A DNA stretch of 64,000 nucleotides, taken from assembly GCA_024226335.1 (NCBI GenBank), contig JAAELY010000333.1:1-64000 (forward strand), read 5' to 3'. This document shows, piece by piece, positions 52,082-60,554 of the stretch (positions are counted from its first letter, which is position 1; each line of letters opens with the position of its first letter). The notes under the pieces were generated by a model. It was not told where the DNA came from. It saw only the letters and a list, made by a program, of their open reading frames with translations, and did not search any database. This DNA comes from a bacterium (lineage in GTDB: Bacteria; Myxococcota_A; UBA9160; SZUA-336). The translations under genes were made by a program, and so were the position numbers.

Positions 52082-52570
52082 ATGGCAGCGAAAGTTGAAA
52101 AAACCGGTATCAAACGAGAGAAGGGGTATCTGTACTACCTCGACAAACAGGGCGATATTTCGCGGGTAGCAATGGCTCGCGGCGGAGGTCGCCAGACCAA
52201 GAAACGACCACAGAAGGTGCAGAAGGCGGGAGTCGAGAGAGAGGACGGATTCCTCTACTTCATCGACAAGCAGGGTGACGTCTGCAGGGCCAAGATGGCA
52301 CGACGCGGTTCGGGCACTCGCCGCAAGAAGACGACGGCGCGCAAGAAGACGGCCAGTCGCAAGGCGCCCGGTCGCAAGAAGACGACGGCACGCAAGAAGA
52401 CCGCGCGCAAGAAGACCGCCGGTCGCAAGAAGACGACAGCGCGCAAGAAGACCGCCGGTCGCAAGAAGACCACTGGTCGCAAGAAGACAACAGCGCGCAA
52501 GAAGACGGCCCGTCGCAAGAAGACGACCGCACGCAAGAAGACAGCGCGGAAAACGGCACGTCGGCGCTAG
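52082..52570 (+). CDS. Histone H1-like Lys/Arg-rich DNA-binding protein with duplicated N-terminal motif
   Basis: The 162-residue protein has two copies of a 30-residue motif (residues 4-33 and 45-74; shared core GxxREkGyLYylDKQGDisR) joined by a basic linker, then a tail (about 78-162) almost entirely of Lys, Arg, Thr and Ala in repeats such as RKKTTARKKT. The tail resembles H1-like and AlgP proteins and should bind DNA non-specifically. The front motif is not one I can name. The underlying DNA is a tandem array of cgcaagaag units and may vary in copy number between strains. A GGGGGAACC site precedes the ATG, and an intrinsic hairpin follows the stop. Confidence 0.8.
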   Translation: MAAKVEKTGIKREKGYLYYLDKQGDISRVAMARGGGRQTKKRPQKVQKAGVEREDGFLYFIDKQGDVCRAKMARRGSGTRRKKTTARKKTASRKAPGRKKTTARKKTARKKTAGRKKTTARKKTAGRKKTTGRKKTTARKKTARRKKTTARKKTARKTARRR

Positions 52571-52624
52571 CCGAACCCGCCTCTTGCCTCTATCATACGA
52601 GGCGGTACTTAGAGGTTGGACGTC

Positions 52625-52655
52625 GAGGCGGGGGACAGCGACTGTCCCCCGCCTC
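52625..52655 (+). terminator. Strong hairpin terminator after the H1-like gene
   Basis: GAGGCGGGGGACAG and CTGTCCCCCGCCTC pair perfectly over 14 bp around CGA. The following tail (TCCATTCTC) is only moderately T-rich. It isolates the H1-like gene from ogt. Confidence 0.6.
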
Positions 52656-52706
52656 TCCATTCTCGAAGTGGCGTGATCGCCAACGAGATCACGACACGGG
52701 TGGGCA

Positions 52707-53231
52707 ATGTCGGAGACTCTCGCGACGTCGAGGATGGAAAGTCCCATCGGAGTGCTGCGCATCGCAGTGACCGAGAACGCTTTGGTCTGTGTTGATCTGC
52801 CGAGGTCTGCGGGTCTGGGATTCGCCGGTTGGTTGAAGCGCGTGCTACCGGAAGCCCAACGCGTCGAGTGGTTGCCGATGCTCGACAAGGTGGAGCAAGA
52901 GTTCGAAGACTACTTCGCCGGGCGTCGAAGGGTTTTCGACATCCCACTACAACGCATCGGTACCGAGTTTCAGCGCCGCGTCTGGGCTGCTCTCGAGGCG
53001 ATTCCCTTCGGCGAAACCCGCAGCTACGGCGAGATCGCAAAACAGATCGGGCAGCCCGGTGCGTCGCGTGCGGTTGGCCTCGCAAACGGGGCGAATCCGC
53101 TTCCGATCGTGATTCCGTGTCACCGGGTGATCGCCGCCCACGGAAAGCTGGGAGGCTACGGCGGGGGGCTGGATGCCAAGCGGCGTCTGCTGGCGCTCGA
53201 GAAATCGACCGCTTCCGCCGTCCTGCTCTAG
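52707..53231 (+). CDS. ogt: Methylated-DNA--[protein]-cysteine S-methyltransferase
   Basis: This 174-residue DNA repair protein removes O6-alkyl groups from guanine by transfer to its own Cys. The active-site motif is VIPCHRVIAAHGKLGGYGGG (about residues 135-154), preceded by the DNA-binding region FGETRSYGEIAKQIGQPGASRAVG. Length is typical of Ogt. It stands alone between a terminator and the convergent transsulfuration gene. Confidence 0.93.
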   Translation: MSETLATSRMESPIGVLRIAVTENALVCVDLPRSAGLGFAGWLKRVLPEAQRVEWLPMLDKVEQEFEDYFAGRRRVFDIPLQRIGTEFQRRVWAALEAIPFGETRSYGEIAKQIGQPGASRAVGLANGANPLPIVIPCHRVIAAHGKLGGYGGGLDAKRRLLALEKSTASAVLL

Positions 53232-53305
53232 CACAAGGGTGGCACTGCGCCGCCTCGCCATGCCCAGCGGTGTTTTCGGCCGGGCCTCTAGGAGACGGAT
53301 CAGGG

Positions 53306-54502
53306 CTAGCGAGCGATCGAGAGCGCCTCTTCGACGTCGGCAATCAGGTCGGCGGCGTCTTCTACTCCGCAGGAATAGCGCACCAGATTGTCGCGGATGC
53401 CGAGATCTGCGCGCTCCTCTGCCGTCTTGTCCCAGTAGGAAACGATGGTCGGTTGTTCAACCAGGGTCTCAACGCCTCCCAGGCTCGGGGCGATATACGG
53501 GATGGTGAGTGCGTCAATGAATTTTGACGCACTCTCGAGCGTGCCGCGTACCTCGAAGCTCACGACGCCACCGTAGCCACTCATATCGCGCGCGGCGGTC
53601 TCGTGATCCGGGTGGCTCGCCAGTCCGGGGTAGTGCACGCGCTCGATGGCCTCGTGCCGTTCCAGGAAGTTTGCCAGACGCAAGGCTGTGTCATTGGCCC
53701 GCTCGACGCGCAGGGAAAGGGTCTTGACGCCGCGCAGGATCAGGTACGCGGCATGCGGGTCTACCACGCCTCCCAGCACGCCGTGCAGTTCGCGGATGGG
53801 CTCGATCAGTTCGCGTTTCCCGATCAGCGCACCGCCCATCACGTCATTGTGTCCGGCCAGGTACTTGGTCGCCGAGTGCAGGACCAGGTCGGCGCCCAGC
53901 CCTATGGCCTGTTGATTGGTCGGAGTGGCGAAGGTCGAGTCGATGACCACCGTCGCGTCGTGTGCATGTGCGAGTTTGGCCGCACGAGGTACATCGACGA
54001 CCCGGAGGTAGGGATTTGTGGGGGATTCGGAAAAGAACAGGTTCGCGCCATCTTTCAACGCGCTTTCGAGCCCGTCCAGATCGGCTGGATCGATTACGGT
54101 CGTGCGGATGCCCATCTTCGGGAGCACCGTCTGGGTGAACTGCCGGGTGCGGCGATAGCAATCGTGCGTCGTGACGATATGTCCGTCTTGCGGCACCAGC
54201 GCCAGGAGCAGGGTCGTGGCTGAATTCATGCCCGAGGCCGAGACGATGCAGTCCTCGCCCCCTTCGAGTTCGCAAAGCTTGGTTTCGAGGACTCGCGTGG
54301 TGGGGTTTCCGTAGCGGCCGTACTCGAAGCTGGGATTCCTGCCTTCCTGGTAGTCGATGACTTCCTGGGTGTCGCGGAACCAGTAGGTCGAGCTCTGCAC
54401 CACAGGGGTGGTAAGAGAATCGGCCACACTCGGGCGGCCCTCGCGCTCGCCACCGTGGACGGCCCGGGTCGAGCTACCTGGCTTTCTTGGCTTGCTGCTC
54501 AT
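53306..54502 (-). CDS. Cystathionine gamma-synthase/beta-lyase family enzyme
   Basis: This 398-residue PLP enzyme of the Cys/Met metabolism family has YRYGNPT-like FEYGRYGNPTTRVLE (about 60-74), SGMNSATTLLLAL, FSESPTNPYLRVVD, DSTFATPTNQ and the PLP Lys in LHSATKYLAGHND. It may form or split cystathionine in methionine or cysteine synthesis; the family cannot be subdivided safely here. The YWFRDTQEVIDYQEG segment resembles plant-type cystathionine gamma-synthase. Its ATG overlaps the stop of the PHP-domain gene (ATGA). Confidence 0.9.
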   Translation of the reverse strand: MSSKPRKPGSSTRAVHGGEREGRPSVADSLTTPVVQSSTYWFRDTQEVIDYQEGRNPSFEYGRYGNPTTRVLETKLCELEGGEDCIVSASGMNSATTLLLALVPQDGHIVTTHDCYRRTRQFTQTVLPKMGIRTTVIDPADLDGLESALKDGANLFFSESPTNPYLRVVDVPRAAKLAHAHDATVVIDSTFATPTNQQAIGLGADLVLHSATKYLAGHNDVMGGALIGKRELIEPIRELHGVLGGVVDPHAAYLILRGVKTLSLRVERANDTALRLANFLERHEAIERVHYPGLASHPDHETAARDMSGYGGVVSFEVRGTLESASKFIDALTIPYIAPSLGGVETLVEQPTIVSYWDKTAEERADLGIRDNLVRYSCGVEDAADLIADVEEALSIAR

Positions 54503-55416
54503 GAGGGGCGGCCGAGGGTACTCGCCGTGCTCGCGGGGGTCAACATCTCAGCATTATCACGCCTTTGCGCGATTCGCGTTCGGATGCCCTCGTAGACCTT
54601 CGAGCCGATTTTCAGATTTCCGCGACCGCATCCCAGACGCACATCGGGCCGTGAGTTTCCGTGGAAATCGCTGCCACCGGTCTCGACCAGACCGAACTGG
54701 CGAGCGAATCGGCGCAGGCGCTTCACGTGATTCGAGCGATGCCCCGGATGTTGGACTTCGACACCGTCGAGTCCCAGTCGAACCAGCCGCTCGATGAAAA
54801 TCTCCAGACCGCCCGGACCACTGACTCCTGTGGAAAGCGGCGGATGGGCCAGGCATGCGATGCCACCCGCGGCGTGGATCGAGTCGATGGCTTCTGCCGA
54901 ACTCATGCCCGGGTGGTCGATGAATGCCGGGCGGCCGCGCCGCAGGTATTTCCCGAAGGCCTGATCCTCGTCTTCGACTGCTCCGCATTCAACCAGCGCG
55001 CGCGCGACGTGCGGTCGGCCGATCGAGCCGCGGCCGGCAATTTCTTGCACGCGCTCCAGTTCGAGAGGCACGCCCAACTCGTTCAAGCGCCCGACGATTC
55101 TGGCCGCGCGCTTCGATCGCATCTCCTGGGTCTGTTGCAGCCGTTCCACCAGGAATTCGCAGTCGGCATCGATGCCCAGGCCGAGGATGTGCAGGCGTCG
55201 TTCACCGTCATCGTCGGTCACCGAAATCTCTACTCCCGGTACGAACACCAGGCCCAGTTCGGCGCAATGACGCGCGGCATCGGATACGCCGCTCACGTCG
55301 TCGTGATCGGTCAACGCCAGGACATCGATCCCTTCGCGCTGGGCTTGTTCGATCAGCGCTTCGGGTGTCAGGTCTCCGTCCGAGGCGTCCGAGTGCGTGT
55401 GGAAGTCGCAGCGCAC
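54499..55416 (-). CDS. PHP-domain phosphoesterase (RNase AM / YciV-like)
   Basis: This 305-residue metal-dependent phosphoesterase has the PHP motifs DFHTHSDASDG (4-14), LALTDHDDVSG (33-43), PGVEIS (near 60), GIACLAHPP (about 185) and GGSDFHG (about 250). The order and spacing match bacterial 3',5'-nucleotide bisphosphate phosphatase / 5'-3' exoribonuclease AM. GTG start at 55416 follows directly the nucleoside hydrolase stop, and its own stop overlaps the transsulfuration gene; together they form one operon. Confidence 0.87.
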   Translation of the reverse strand: MRCDFHTHSDASDGDLTPEALIEQAQREGIDVLALTDHDDVSGVSDAARHCAELGLVFVPGVEISVTDDDGERRLHILGLGIDADCEFLVERLQQTQEMRSKRAARIVGRLNELGVPLELERVQEIAGRGSIGRPHVARALVECGAVEDEDQAFGKYLRRGRPAFIDHPGMSSAEAIDSIHAAGGIACLAHPPLSTGVSGPGGLEIFIERLVRLGLDGVEVQHPGHRSNHVKRLRRFARQFGLVETGGSDFHGNSRPDVRLGCGRGNLKIGSKVYEGIRTRIAQRRDNAEMLTPASTASTLGRPS

Positions 55417-56361
55417 CTATTCAGCCGTTCCGGCCCAGGCAGAGAGGCGCGACAGGAAGAGTTGAATGAGGCGTGGGTGATCGACCTCGACTGCGTAGCG
55501 CACGCTGGCTCCAAGAGAATCCAACTGGCTCATCCGACCCCGTTCGAGCCCTTCGACGACCTGAGTGTCGATGACCTTGTCCTCGTAGCGGAACAGGTCG
55601 AGGTGAATCAGCGAAGCGATCGCGCTCGGATCGTGCAAGATCGCGCAGCGTTCGCCGTGCACCGGACGTTCCACTTCCATCATCGCGTCGAGAATGGCCG
55701 TGAGAGTTGCTGCGCGCGGCCCGACCCCGAAAGGCTGCTCGGGGAGATCTCGGTCGCGCAGCACGACGCAATTGGTCACGTCCAGTCCGATGACGCGCAC
55801 ATTCAACCCGGATCCCAGCACGGTCGCCGCGGCGAGCGGATCTGCGTAGCAGTTGAACTCTGCAACCGGCGTCACGTTCCCGTCGCAGAGCGACCCGCCC
55901 ATCCAGACGATCTCGGTCTTGCCAAAAAGTGAGGCGTCTTCGTCGACAAGTGCGGCGATGTTCGTCAGAGGGCCCAGCGCAACGATTCGATCGACCCGGC
56001 GCTCCAGCAGGCTGTGGCGCAGCACCTCACGGGCGTCGGGCAGCGCACCGGGAGGCACCTCTGGAAGAGCGATTCCGCCGCGTCCGTCCTCGCCGTGCAC
56101 TGAGATCGCGTCGGTCGTTTCCAGTGAAAGCGGACGGGCTGCACCCTTGCCCAGAGGCAGGTCGAGCCCGGCGAATGCGAGAAAGCGGCGCGCGTTGTCG
56201 GTCACGTGCTCCAGGGACGCGTTTCCGGCCACCGTCGTGATGGCCTCCACGCGCAGTTCGGGAGACGCCCAGGCGAGGGCCAGTGCGAGCAGATCGTCGA
56301 GACCGGGGTCCGTATCGATGTGGACCCGACGAACGAGCGCGGACGAACCGGAATTACTCAC
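55417..56361 (-). CDS. Inosine-uridine-preferring nucleoside hydrolase family protein
   Basis: This 314-residue enzyme has the calcium-binding HIDTDPGLDDLLALALAW (N-terminal DxDxGxDD, about 15-22), VALGPLTNIAAL and WMGGSLCDGNVTPVAEFNCYADP, typical of nucleoside hydrolases that cleave the N-glycosidic bond of ribonucleosides. GTG start at 56361 overlaps the stop of the preceding lipoprotein gene (GTGA). It precedes the PHP phosphoesterase, which suggests a nucleotide/nucleoside salvage operon. Confidence 0.9.
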   Translation of the reverse strand: MSNSGSSALVRRVHIDTDPGLDDLLALALAWASPELRVEAITTVAGNASLEHVTDNARRFLAFAGLDLPLGKGAARPLSLETTDAISVHGEDGRGGIALPEVPPGALPDAREVLRHSLLERRVDRIVALGPLTNIAALVDEDASLFGKTEIVWMGGSLCDGNVTPVAEFNCYADPLAAATVLGSGLNVRVIGLDVTNCVVLRDRDLPEQPFGVGPRAATLTAILDAMMEVERPVHGERCAILHDPSAIASLIHLDLFRYEDKVIDTQVVEGLERGRMSQLDSLGASVRYAVEVDHPRLIQLFLSRLSAWAGTAE

Positions 56362-57209
56362 CTGGAATCGCTTCCGTAACCCGCTTCCTCGATACGTCCT
56401 TCGAGCACCAGGCGTCTACGACGCTGATACTCGGCTTCGCTCACGTAACCGGCGTAGCGCGCCGCCTCGAGCTGATCGAGTGCGCGAAGCTGCGCATCGC
56501 TGAGTTCTTTGGGATCGCGAGGTGCGGGAGTGACGGCTTCGTCGGCCGGCCCTGTTTCTTCCATCAAGATGGTTCTGCGACGCACCTGGCCGAAGCGGTA
56601 GCGCAGGCTCACCGGTTTCCGGTAGTAATCATTGCGCCAGTCGACCGCCAGTCCGCGCTTTCCGAAACGCACCTGTCCTTCACCGGCGACCAGCTTGAAG
56701 CTCGGTTGACCGACCGGCCGTACACTCGGAGTGCGATAATCGGATTCGCCGATCCGACTGCCTTTTTCGACCTCGGTCTCGATGCCGTAGAAATCGAGCA
56801 TCAGCTGGTCGCCCTCGATCCAGATCGCAAGTGTCGTGGTGTGATCGGTGGTGAAGATGCCCAGGCGTCGATCGCGTGAGAACACGACCGCCATGACTTC
56901 CTGGTCCGGAGTCGCGTGGGTCAGAGCCTCGGAGATGCCCTCGGCCAGGTCGTAGACGTGGCTCGAGCGGATGGTCGGCGTCCGCTTTCCCTTCTCTTCC
57001 TCGTGGCTGATCGAGGCGAGGATGTGGGCGATGCGCACGTCGGCCAGAGTTGCAGGGTGATTGTATCCCCGGGGCACGACGTTCCCGTCTTCGACCTTCT
57101 CGCGCAGCTCGATCAGCATCGACTTGTTTTGGATCACGGTCTCGCGGATCAGCTTGGGACCGCATCCCGAAAAAATCACCGCGATGAGGAGAAAGGGCAG
57201 GCAGCGCAT
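56358..57209 (-). CDS. Predicted lipoprotein of unknown function with SHOCT-like C-terminus
   Basis: This 283-residue protein starts with a lipoprotein signal peptide (RCLPFLLIAVIFSGCG, lipobox FSGC, lipidation at Cys16). The central part (about 85-215) looks beta-rich, with FGKRGLAVDWRNDYYRKPVSLRYRFGQVRRRT near the end. The last 40 residues, LSDAQLRALDQLEAARYAGYVSEAEYQRRR, resemble the short SHOCT oligomerisation motif. I recognise no family for the middle. It opens the nucleoside-hydrolase operon. Confidence 0.7.
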   Translation of the reverse strand: MRCLPFLLIAVIFSGCGPKLIRETVIQNKSMLIELREKVEDGNVVPRGYNHPATLADVRIAHILASISHEEEKGKRTPTIRSSHVYDLAEGISEALTHATPDQEVMAVVFSRDRRLGIFTTDHTTTLAIWIEGDQLMLDFYGIETEVEKGSRIGESDYRTPSVRPVGQPSFKLVAGEGQVRFGKRGLAVDWRNDYYRKPVSLRYRFGQVRRRTILMEETGPADEAVTPAPRDPKELSDAQLRALDQLEAARYAGYVSEAEYQRRRRLVLEGRIEEAGYGSDSR

Positions 57210-57276
57210 GGGCGCAGGGTACTCTACTCGCTGGATCCGGGCTTCAAGGATCTCGATTGGGCTCGATGGGGTCGAA

Positions 57277-58305
57277 TCACTCCAGCTCGCTCTTCAGCTG
57301 CCGGGTCAGCAGTTCGACCACGCCCTGGCGGGGCTCCTTGTCTTCGTACAGGAGTTGGTAGATGCCCGTCGTGATGGGCATGTCGACTCGGTGTCGGGTA
57401 GCCAGCTCGTAGGCCGATCGCGCGGTTCGAACGCCTTCGGCGACCTGGGTCAGCGAGCCAAGGACCTCTTTCACCGGCCGCCCGCGGCCGATCTCCAGGC
57501 CGACCGATCGGTTGCGCGAGAGGTCGCCGGTGCACGTGAGCACGAGATCGCCGATGCCTGAAAGGCCCAGGAAAGTAAGGGGATTCGCGCCGAGCTCGAC
57601 TCCCAGCCGGGTGATCTCAGCCAGCCCTCGGGTGATCAGTGCCGCACGGGCATTCAGGCCGAATTCCATTCCGTCGCACAATCCCACAGCGATCGCGATC
57701 ACGTTCTTCAGAGCGCCGCCGAGTTCCACACCCACGACATCTCCGTTGGTGTAGCAGCGGAACAGGGGGGAAGAGAGGATGGTCTGCGCGGCGATCGCAA
57801 ACGATTCATTGAACGCGGCCACGCTGGCGGCCGTGGGTCGCAGCTCGGCGATCTCGCGCGCGAAGCTGGGTCCAGACAGGAAGACGAGGCGCTCGCGGCT
57901 CTCTGGTAGGACCTCTTCGAGCACCTGACTCACCAGCTTGCCGGTGCCCATCTCGATGCCTTTGGACGCGGAGATCAAGAGGGTTTCCGCTCGCATCTTG
58001 CTTCCGGCTTCGCTCCACACTTCCCGGACCGCGTGGCTCGGCACGACCGACAGGACGACTTCTTTGTCGTGAACGGCTTCTTCGAGCGAACTCGTGGCCT
58101 GAATCGCATCCGGCAGCTCGAATTCCGACAAGTAGCGCGGATTGCGGCGACGAGCGCGAATCGCGTCGGCCACTTTTGGATCTCGAGCCCAGAGATCTAC
58201 GGAGTAGCCTCTTTCGGCCAGCAGGATGGCCAGACATGTGCCAAAACTTCCCGCACCCAGAACGGAACAGCGCATCGGATTATCGGAGTTTTTCGGCTCG
58301 CTCAT
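57277..58305 (-). CDS. gpsA: NAD(P)-dependent glycerol-3-phosphate dehydrogenase
   Basis: This 342-residue enzyme reduces dihydroxyacetone phosphate to glycerol 3-phosphate for phospholipid synthesis. Motifs: VLGAGSFGTCLA (13-24), VLSVVPSHAVREV near residue 90, LSGPSFAREI, the catalytic Lys in GALKNVIAIAVGL and SRNRSVGLEIGRG. Normal length. ATG 58305; the gene diverges from the complex I operon. Confidence 0.95.
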   Translation of the reverse strand: MSEPKNSDNPMRCSVLGAGSFGTCLAILLAERGYSVDLWARDPKVADAIRARRRNPRYLSEFELPDAIQATSSLEEAVHDKEVVLSVVPSHAVREVWSEAGSKMRAETLLISASKGIEMGTGKLVSQVLEEVLPESRERLVFLSGPSFAREIAELRPTAASVAAFNESFAIAAQTILSSPLFRCYTNGDVVGVELGGALKNVIAIAVGLCDGMEFGLNARAALITRGLAEITRLGVELGANPLTFLGLSGIGDLVLTCTGDLSRNRSVGLEIGRGRPVKEVLGSLTQVAEGVRTARSAYELATRHRVDMPITTGIYQLLYEDKEPRQGVVELLTRQLKSELE

Positions 58306-58334
58306 TCCAACAGCATAATCGGCGCGCGTTCCCG

Positions 58335-58363
58335 TTGACAGTGCAAGCGCGGGTTCGTAGCTT
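58335..58363 (+). promoter_or_regulatory. Likely sigma-70 promoter of the nuo operon
   Basis: TTGACA (58335-58340) and TAGCTT (58358-58363) are 17 bp apart in the 112-bp gap between gpsA and nuoA. The -35 is perfect, the -10 is poor. Confidence 0.5.
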
Positions 58364-58417
58364 AGCCGCCGATTCCGCCTTTATTTCCGCGGATCTTCAC
58401 GAGGGCGCAACACGCGA

Positions 58418-58771
58418 ATGGGCGAATACGCGGGACTCGGTCTATTCATGTTGCTGGGCGCCGGCTTGGTGTTCCTGTTTCTCTTCCTGACGAGTGTTCT
58501 CGGTCCGAAGCTGCGCTTCGCATCCAAGATGGAACCCTTCGAATGCGGAGAGAGCCAGATCGTCTCGCCGTACCAGCGCTTCAGCATCAAGTTCTACATG
58601 GTTGCTGTCTCGTTCATCATCTTTGATGTCGAGGTGGTGTTCCTCTACCCGTGGTCCGTCGTGTTTCGCGACCTCGGCTGGTATGGCTTCGGCATCATGT
58701 TGCCGTTCCTTGCAATTCTCGCGATTGGCCTGGCCTATGAGTGGCTCAAGGGCGGATTGGACTGGGACTAG
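58418..58771 (+). CDS. nuoA: NADH-quinone oxidoreductase subunit A
   Basis: This 117-residue, three-helix membrane subunit has FECGESQI (near residue 45) in the TM1-TM2 loop, followed by FSIKFYMVAVSFIIFDVEVVFLYPW. NuoA helps form the quinone-entry region of complex I. It is the first nuo gene, and nuoE follows after 3 bp, where nuoB would normally be. Confidence 0.94.
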   Translation: MGEYAGLGLFMLLGAGLVFLFLFLTSVLGPKLRFASKMEPFECGESQIVSPYQRFSIKFYMVAVSFIIFDVEVVFLYPWSVVFRDLGWYGFGIMLPFLAILAIGLAYEWLKGGLDWD

Positions 58772-58774
58772 ACC

Positions 58775-59236
58775 GTGCAACCCGCCACTCGGAAAAAGAT
58801 CGAAGCACTCTTCGAGCGCTACCCGGAGAAACGCGGTGCTCTGATTCCCGCGCTGTATCTGGTTCAAGCCGAAAACGGTTACGTCGACGCTCCGGCCGCG
58901 CGAGATGTTGCCGAACTCTTCGAGATCAAACCGGTCGATGTGTGGGAGGTCCTGACCTTCTACAATATGTTCTACACGCGACCGCAGGGTCGACACCACG
59001 TGAACGTGTGCACGAACCTGTCCTGCAGTCTGCGCGGTGGTCGCGGCCTGATGCGGGCGATCGAAGCGCACCTGGGCGTGCACGCCGGCGAGACGACGAA
59101 GGACGGTCGCATCACACTCGGTCACGAGGAGTGCCTGGGATCCTGCGGTACCGCGCCCGTGATGCAGGTCGATGGTCGCTATTGCGAAGAACTCGACGAA
59201 GTCGAGGCCAAGCGCATCATCGACGAGTTGGACTAG
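58775..59236 (+). CDS. nuoE: NADH-quinone oxidoreductase subunit E (24 kDa, 2Fe-2S)
   Basis: This 153-residue peripheral-arm subunit has the N1a cluster ligands Cys79, Cys84, Cys120 and Cys124 in CTNLSC and CLGSC. GTG start 3 bp after nuoA. With NuoF and NuoG it forms the NADH-oxidising module. Confidence 0.94.
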   Translation: MQPATRKKIEALFERYPEKRGALIPALYLVQAENGYVDAPAARDVAELFEIKPVDVWEVLTFYNMFYTRPQGRHHVNVCTNLSCSLRGGRGLMRAIEAHLGVHAGETTKDGRITLGHEECLGSCGTAPVMQVDGRYCEELDEVEAKRIIDELD

Positions 59237-59258
59237 CGATGTCCGGAATGCAACACCG

Positions 59259-60551
59259 ATGATTACCGAACCTCTGGTCAAGAACTATCTTACGGAGCAC
59301 TACGGCGACGATTCTTTCCGCACCCTGAAAGGGTACGAGGCGAAGAACGGTTTCGACGGTCTGCGCAAGGCCGTCTCGATGGAGCCGGAAGAAGTCGTCG
59401 AGATGGTCAAGTCCAGTGGTCTGCGCGGCCGCGGCGGAGCGGGCTTCAACGCGGGTCTGAAGTGGAGTTTCATGCCCAAGGGCAACGAGCGCACGAAGGT
59501 GCTCGTGGTCAATGGCGATGAATCAGAACCCGGATCCTTCAAAGACCGTCTGATCATGGAGCGCGGCCCCTTCCAGGTGATCGAGGGCGTTTTGATCGGC
59601 GCGTGGGCCACGGGCGCGAGCAAGTCTTTCATCTACATCCGCGGCGAATACGCCTACGCGATTTCGGTCATGGAAAAGGCGGTAGAACAAGCTCGTGCCG
59701 GTGGCTTTCTGGGAAAGAACATCCTGGGCAAGAAGGGCTTCGACCACGATATCGTCGTGCACAGCGGAGCGGGTGCGTACATCTGCGGCGAAGAAACGGG
59801 TCTGCTCGAATCGCTCGGCGGAAAGAAGGGCCAACCGCGCATCAAGCCGCCGTTCCCCGCCCAGCACGGCGCGTTCGGTCTGCCAACCACCGTGAACAAC
59901 ATCGAAACCTTCTCGCACACGTCCTTCATCCTCTCGCGTGGACTGGAGTGGTTCCAGGGCTTTGGTACCGAGAAGAGTCCGGGTACGACGATGTTCGGTG
60001 TGTCGGGTCACGTCGAACGTCCGGGTCTGTTCGAACTGGAGATGGGCACGCCTCTCAAGGATGTGATCGCGCAAGCCGGTGGAGTGCGCGGCGGCCGGGC
60101 ACTCAAGGCCGTGATTCCCGGCGGCATCTCCATGCCGGTCTTGCCCGCTTCCCAGATCGATGTGCGGATGGCTGAGGAATTTCTCTCGGAACGAGGTTCA
60201 CATCTGGGCACGGGCGGCGTCATGGTCATGGACGACACCACGTGCATGGTGCGGGTTGCGGTCGTGGCCAGCTATTTCTTCCGGGACGAGTCCTGCGGTC
60301 AGTGCACGCAGTGCCGCGAAGGTACCGGCTGGATCAATAAGATCTGCGATCGCATCGAGCACGGCCGGGGAATGCCGCAGGATCTCGAGCTGCTCAGCGA
60401 CGTTCCGAAACTGCTCGAAGGCCAGACGATCTGTGCTTTCGCCGATGCGGCCGCCTGGCCTGTCCAGGGCCTGATGCGCCACTTCCGCAGCGAGTTCGAA
60501 CAGCATATCGAGCAAAAGAAGTGCCCCTTCCCCGATAGTTTCGAGATCTAG
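59259..60551 (+). CDS. nuoF: NADH-quinone oxidoreductase subunit F (51 kDa, FMN and 4Fe-4S)
   Basis: This 430-residue subunit binds NADH, FMN and cluster N3. GLRGRGGAGFNAG (about 60-72) is the NADH/FMN loop, NGDESEPGSFKDR follows, and ESCGQCTQCREGTGW with a later Cys in GQTICAFADA gives the 4Fe-4S ligands. The ATG at 59259 is chosen; an open frame from 59172 overlaps nuoE. Confidence 0.95.
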   Translation: MITEPLVKNYLTEHYGDDSFRTLKGYEAKNGFDGLRKAVSMEPEEVVEMVKSSGLRGRGGAGFNAGLKWSFMPKGNERTKVLVVNGDESEPGSFKDRLIMERGPFQVIEGVLIGAWATGASKSFIYIRGEYAYAISVMEKAVEQARAGGFLGKNILGKKGFDHDIVVHSGAGAYICGEETGLLESLGGKKGQPRIKPPFPAQHGAFGLPTTVNNIETFSHTSFILSRGLEWFQGFGTEKSPGTTMFGVSGHVERPGLFELEMGTPLKDVIAQAGGVRGGRALKAVIPGGISMPVLPASQIDVRMAEEFLSERGSHLGTGGVMVMDDTTCMVRVAVVASYFFRDESCGQCTQCREGTGWINKICDRIEHGRGMPQDLELLSDVPKLLEGQTICAFADAAAWPVQGLMRHFRSEFEQHIEQKKCPFPDSFEI

Positions 60552-60554
60552 GAC

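Noticed and set aside
51836-52888. Minus-strand frame rich in Leu/Ala/Arg repeats opposite the H1-like gene
   Set aside because: Its repeats are the complement of the Lys/Arg codon array, not an independent protein.
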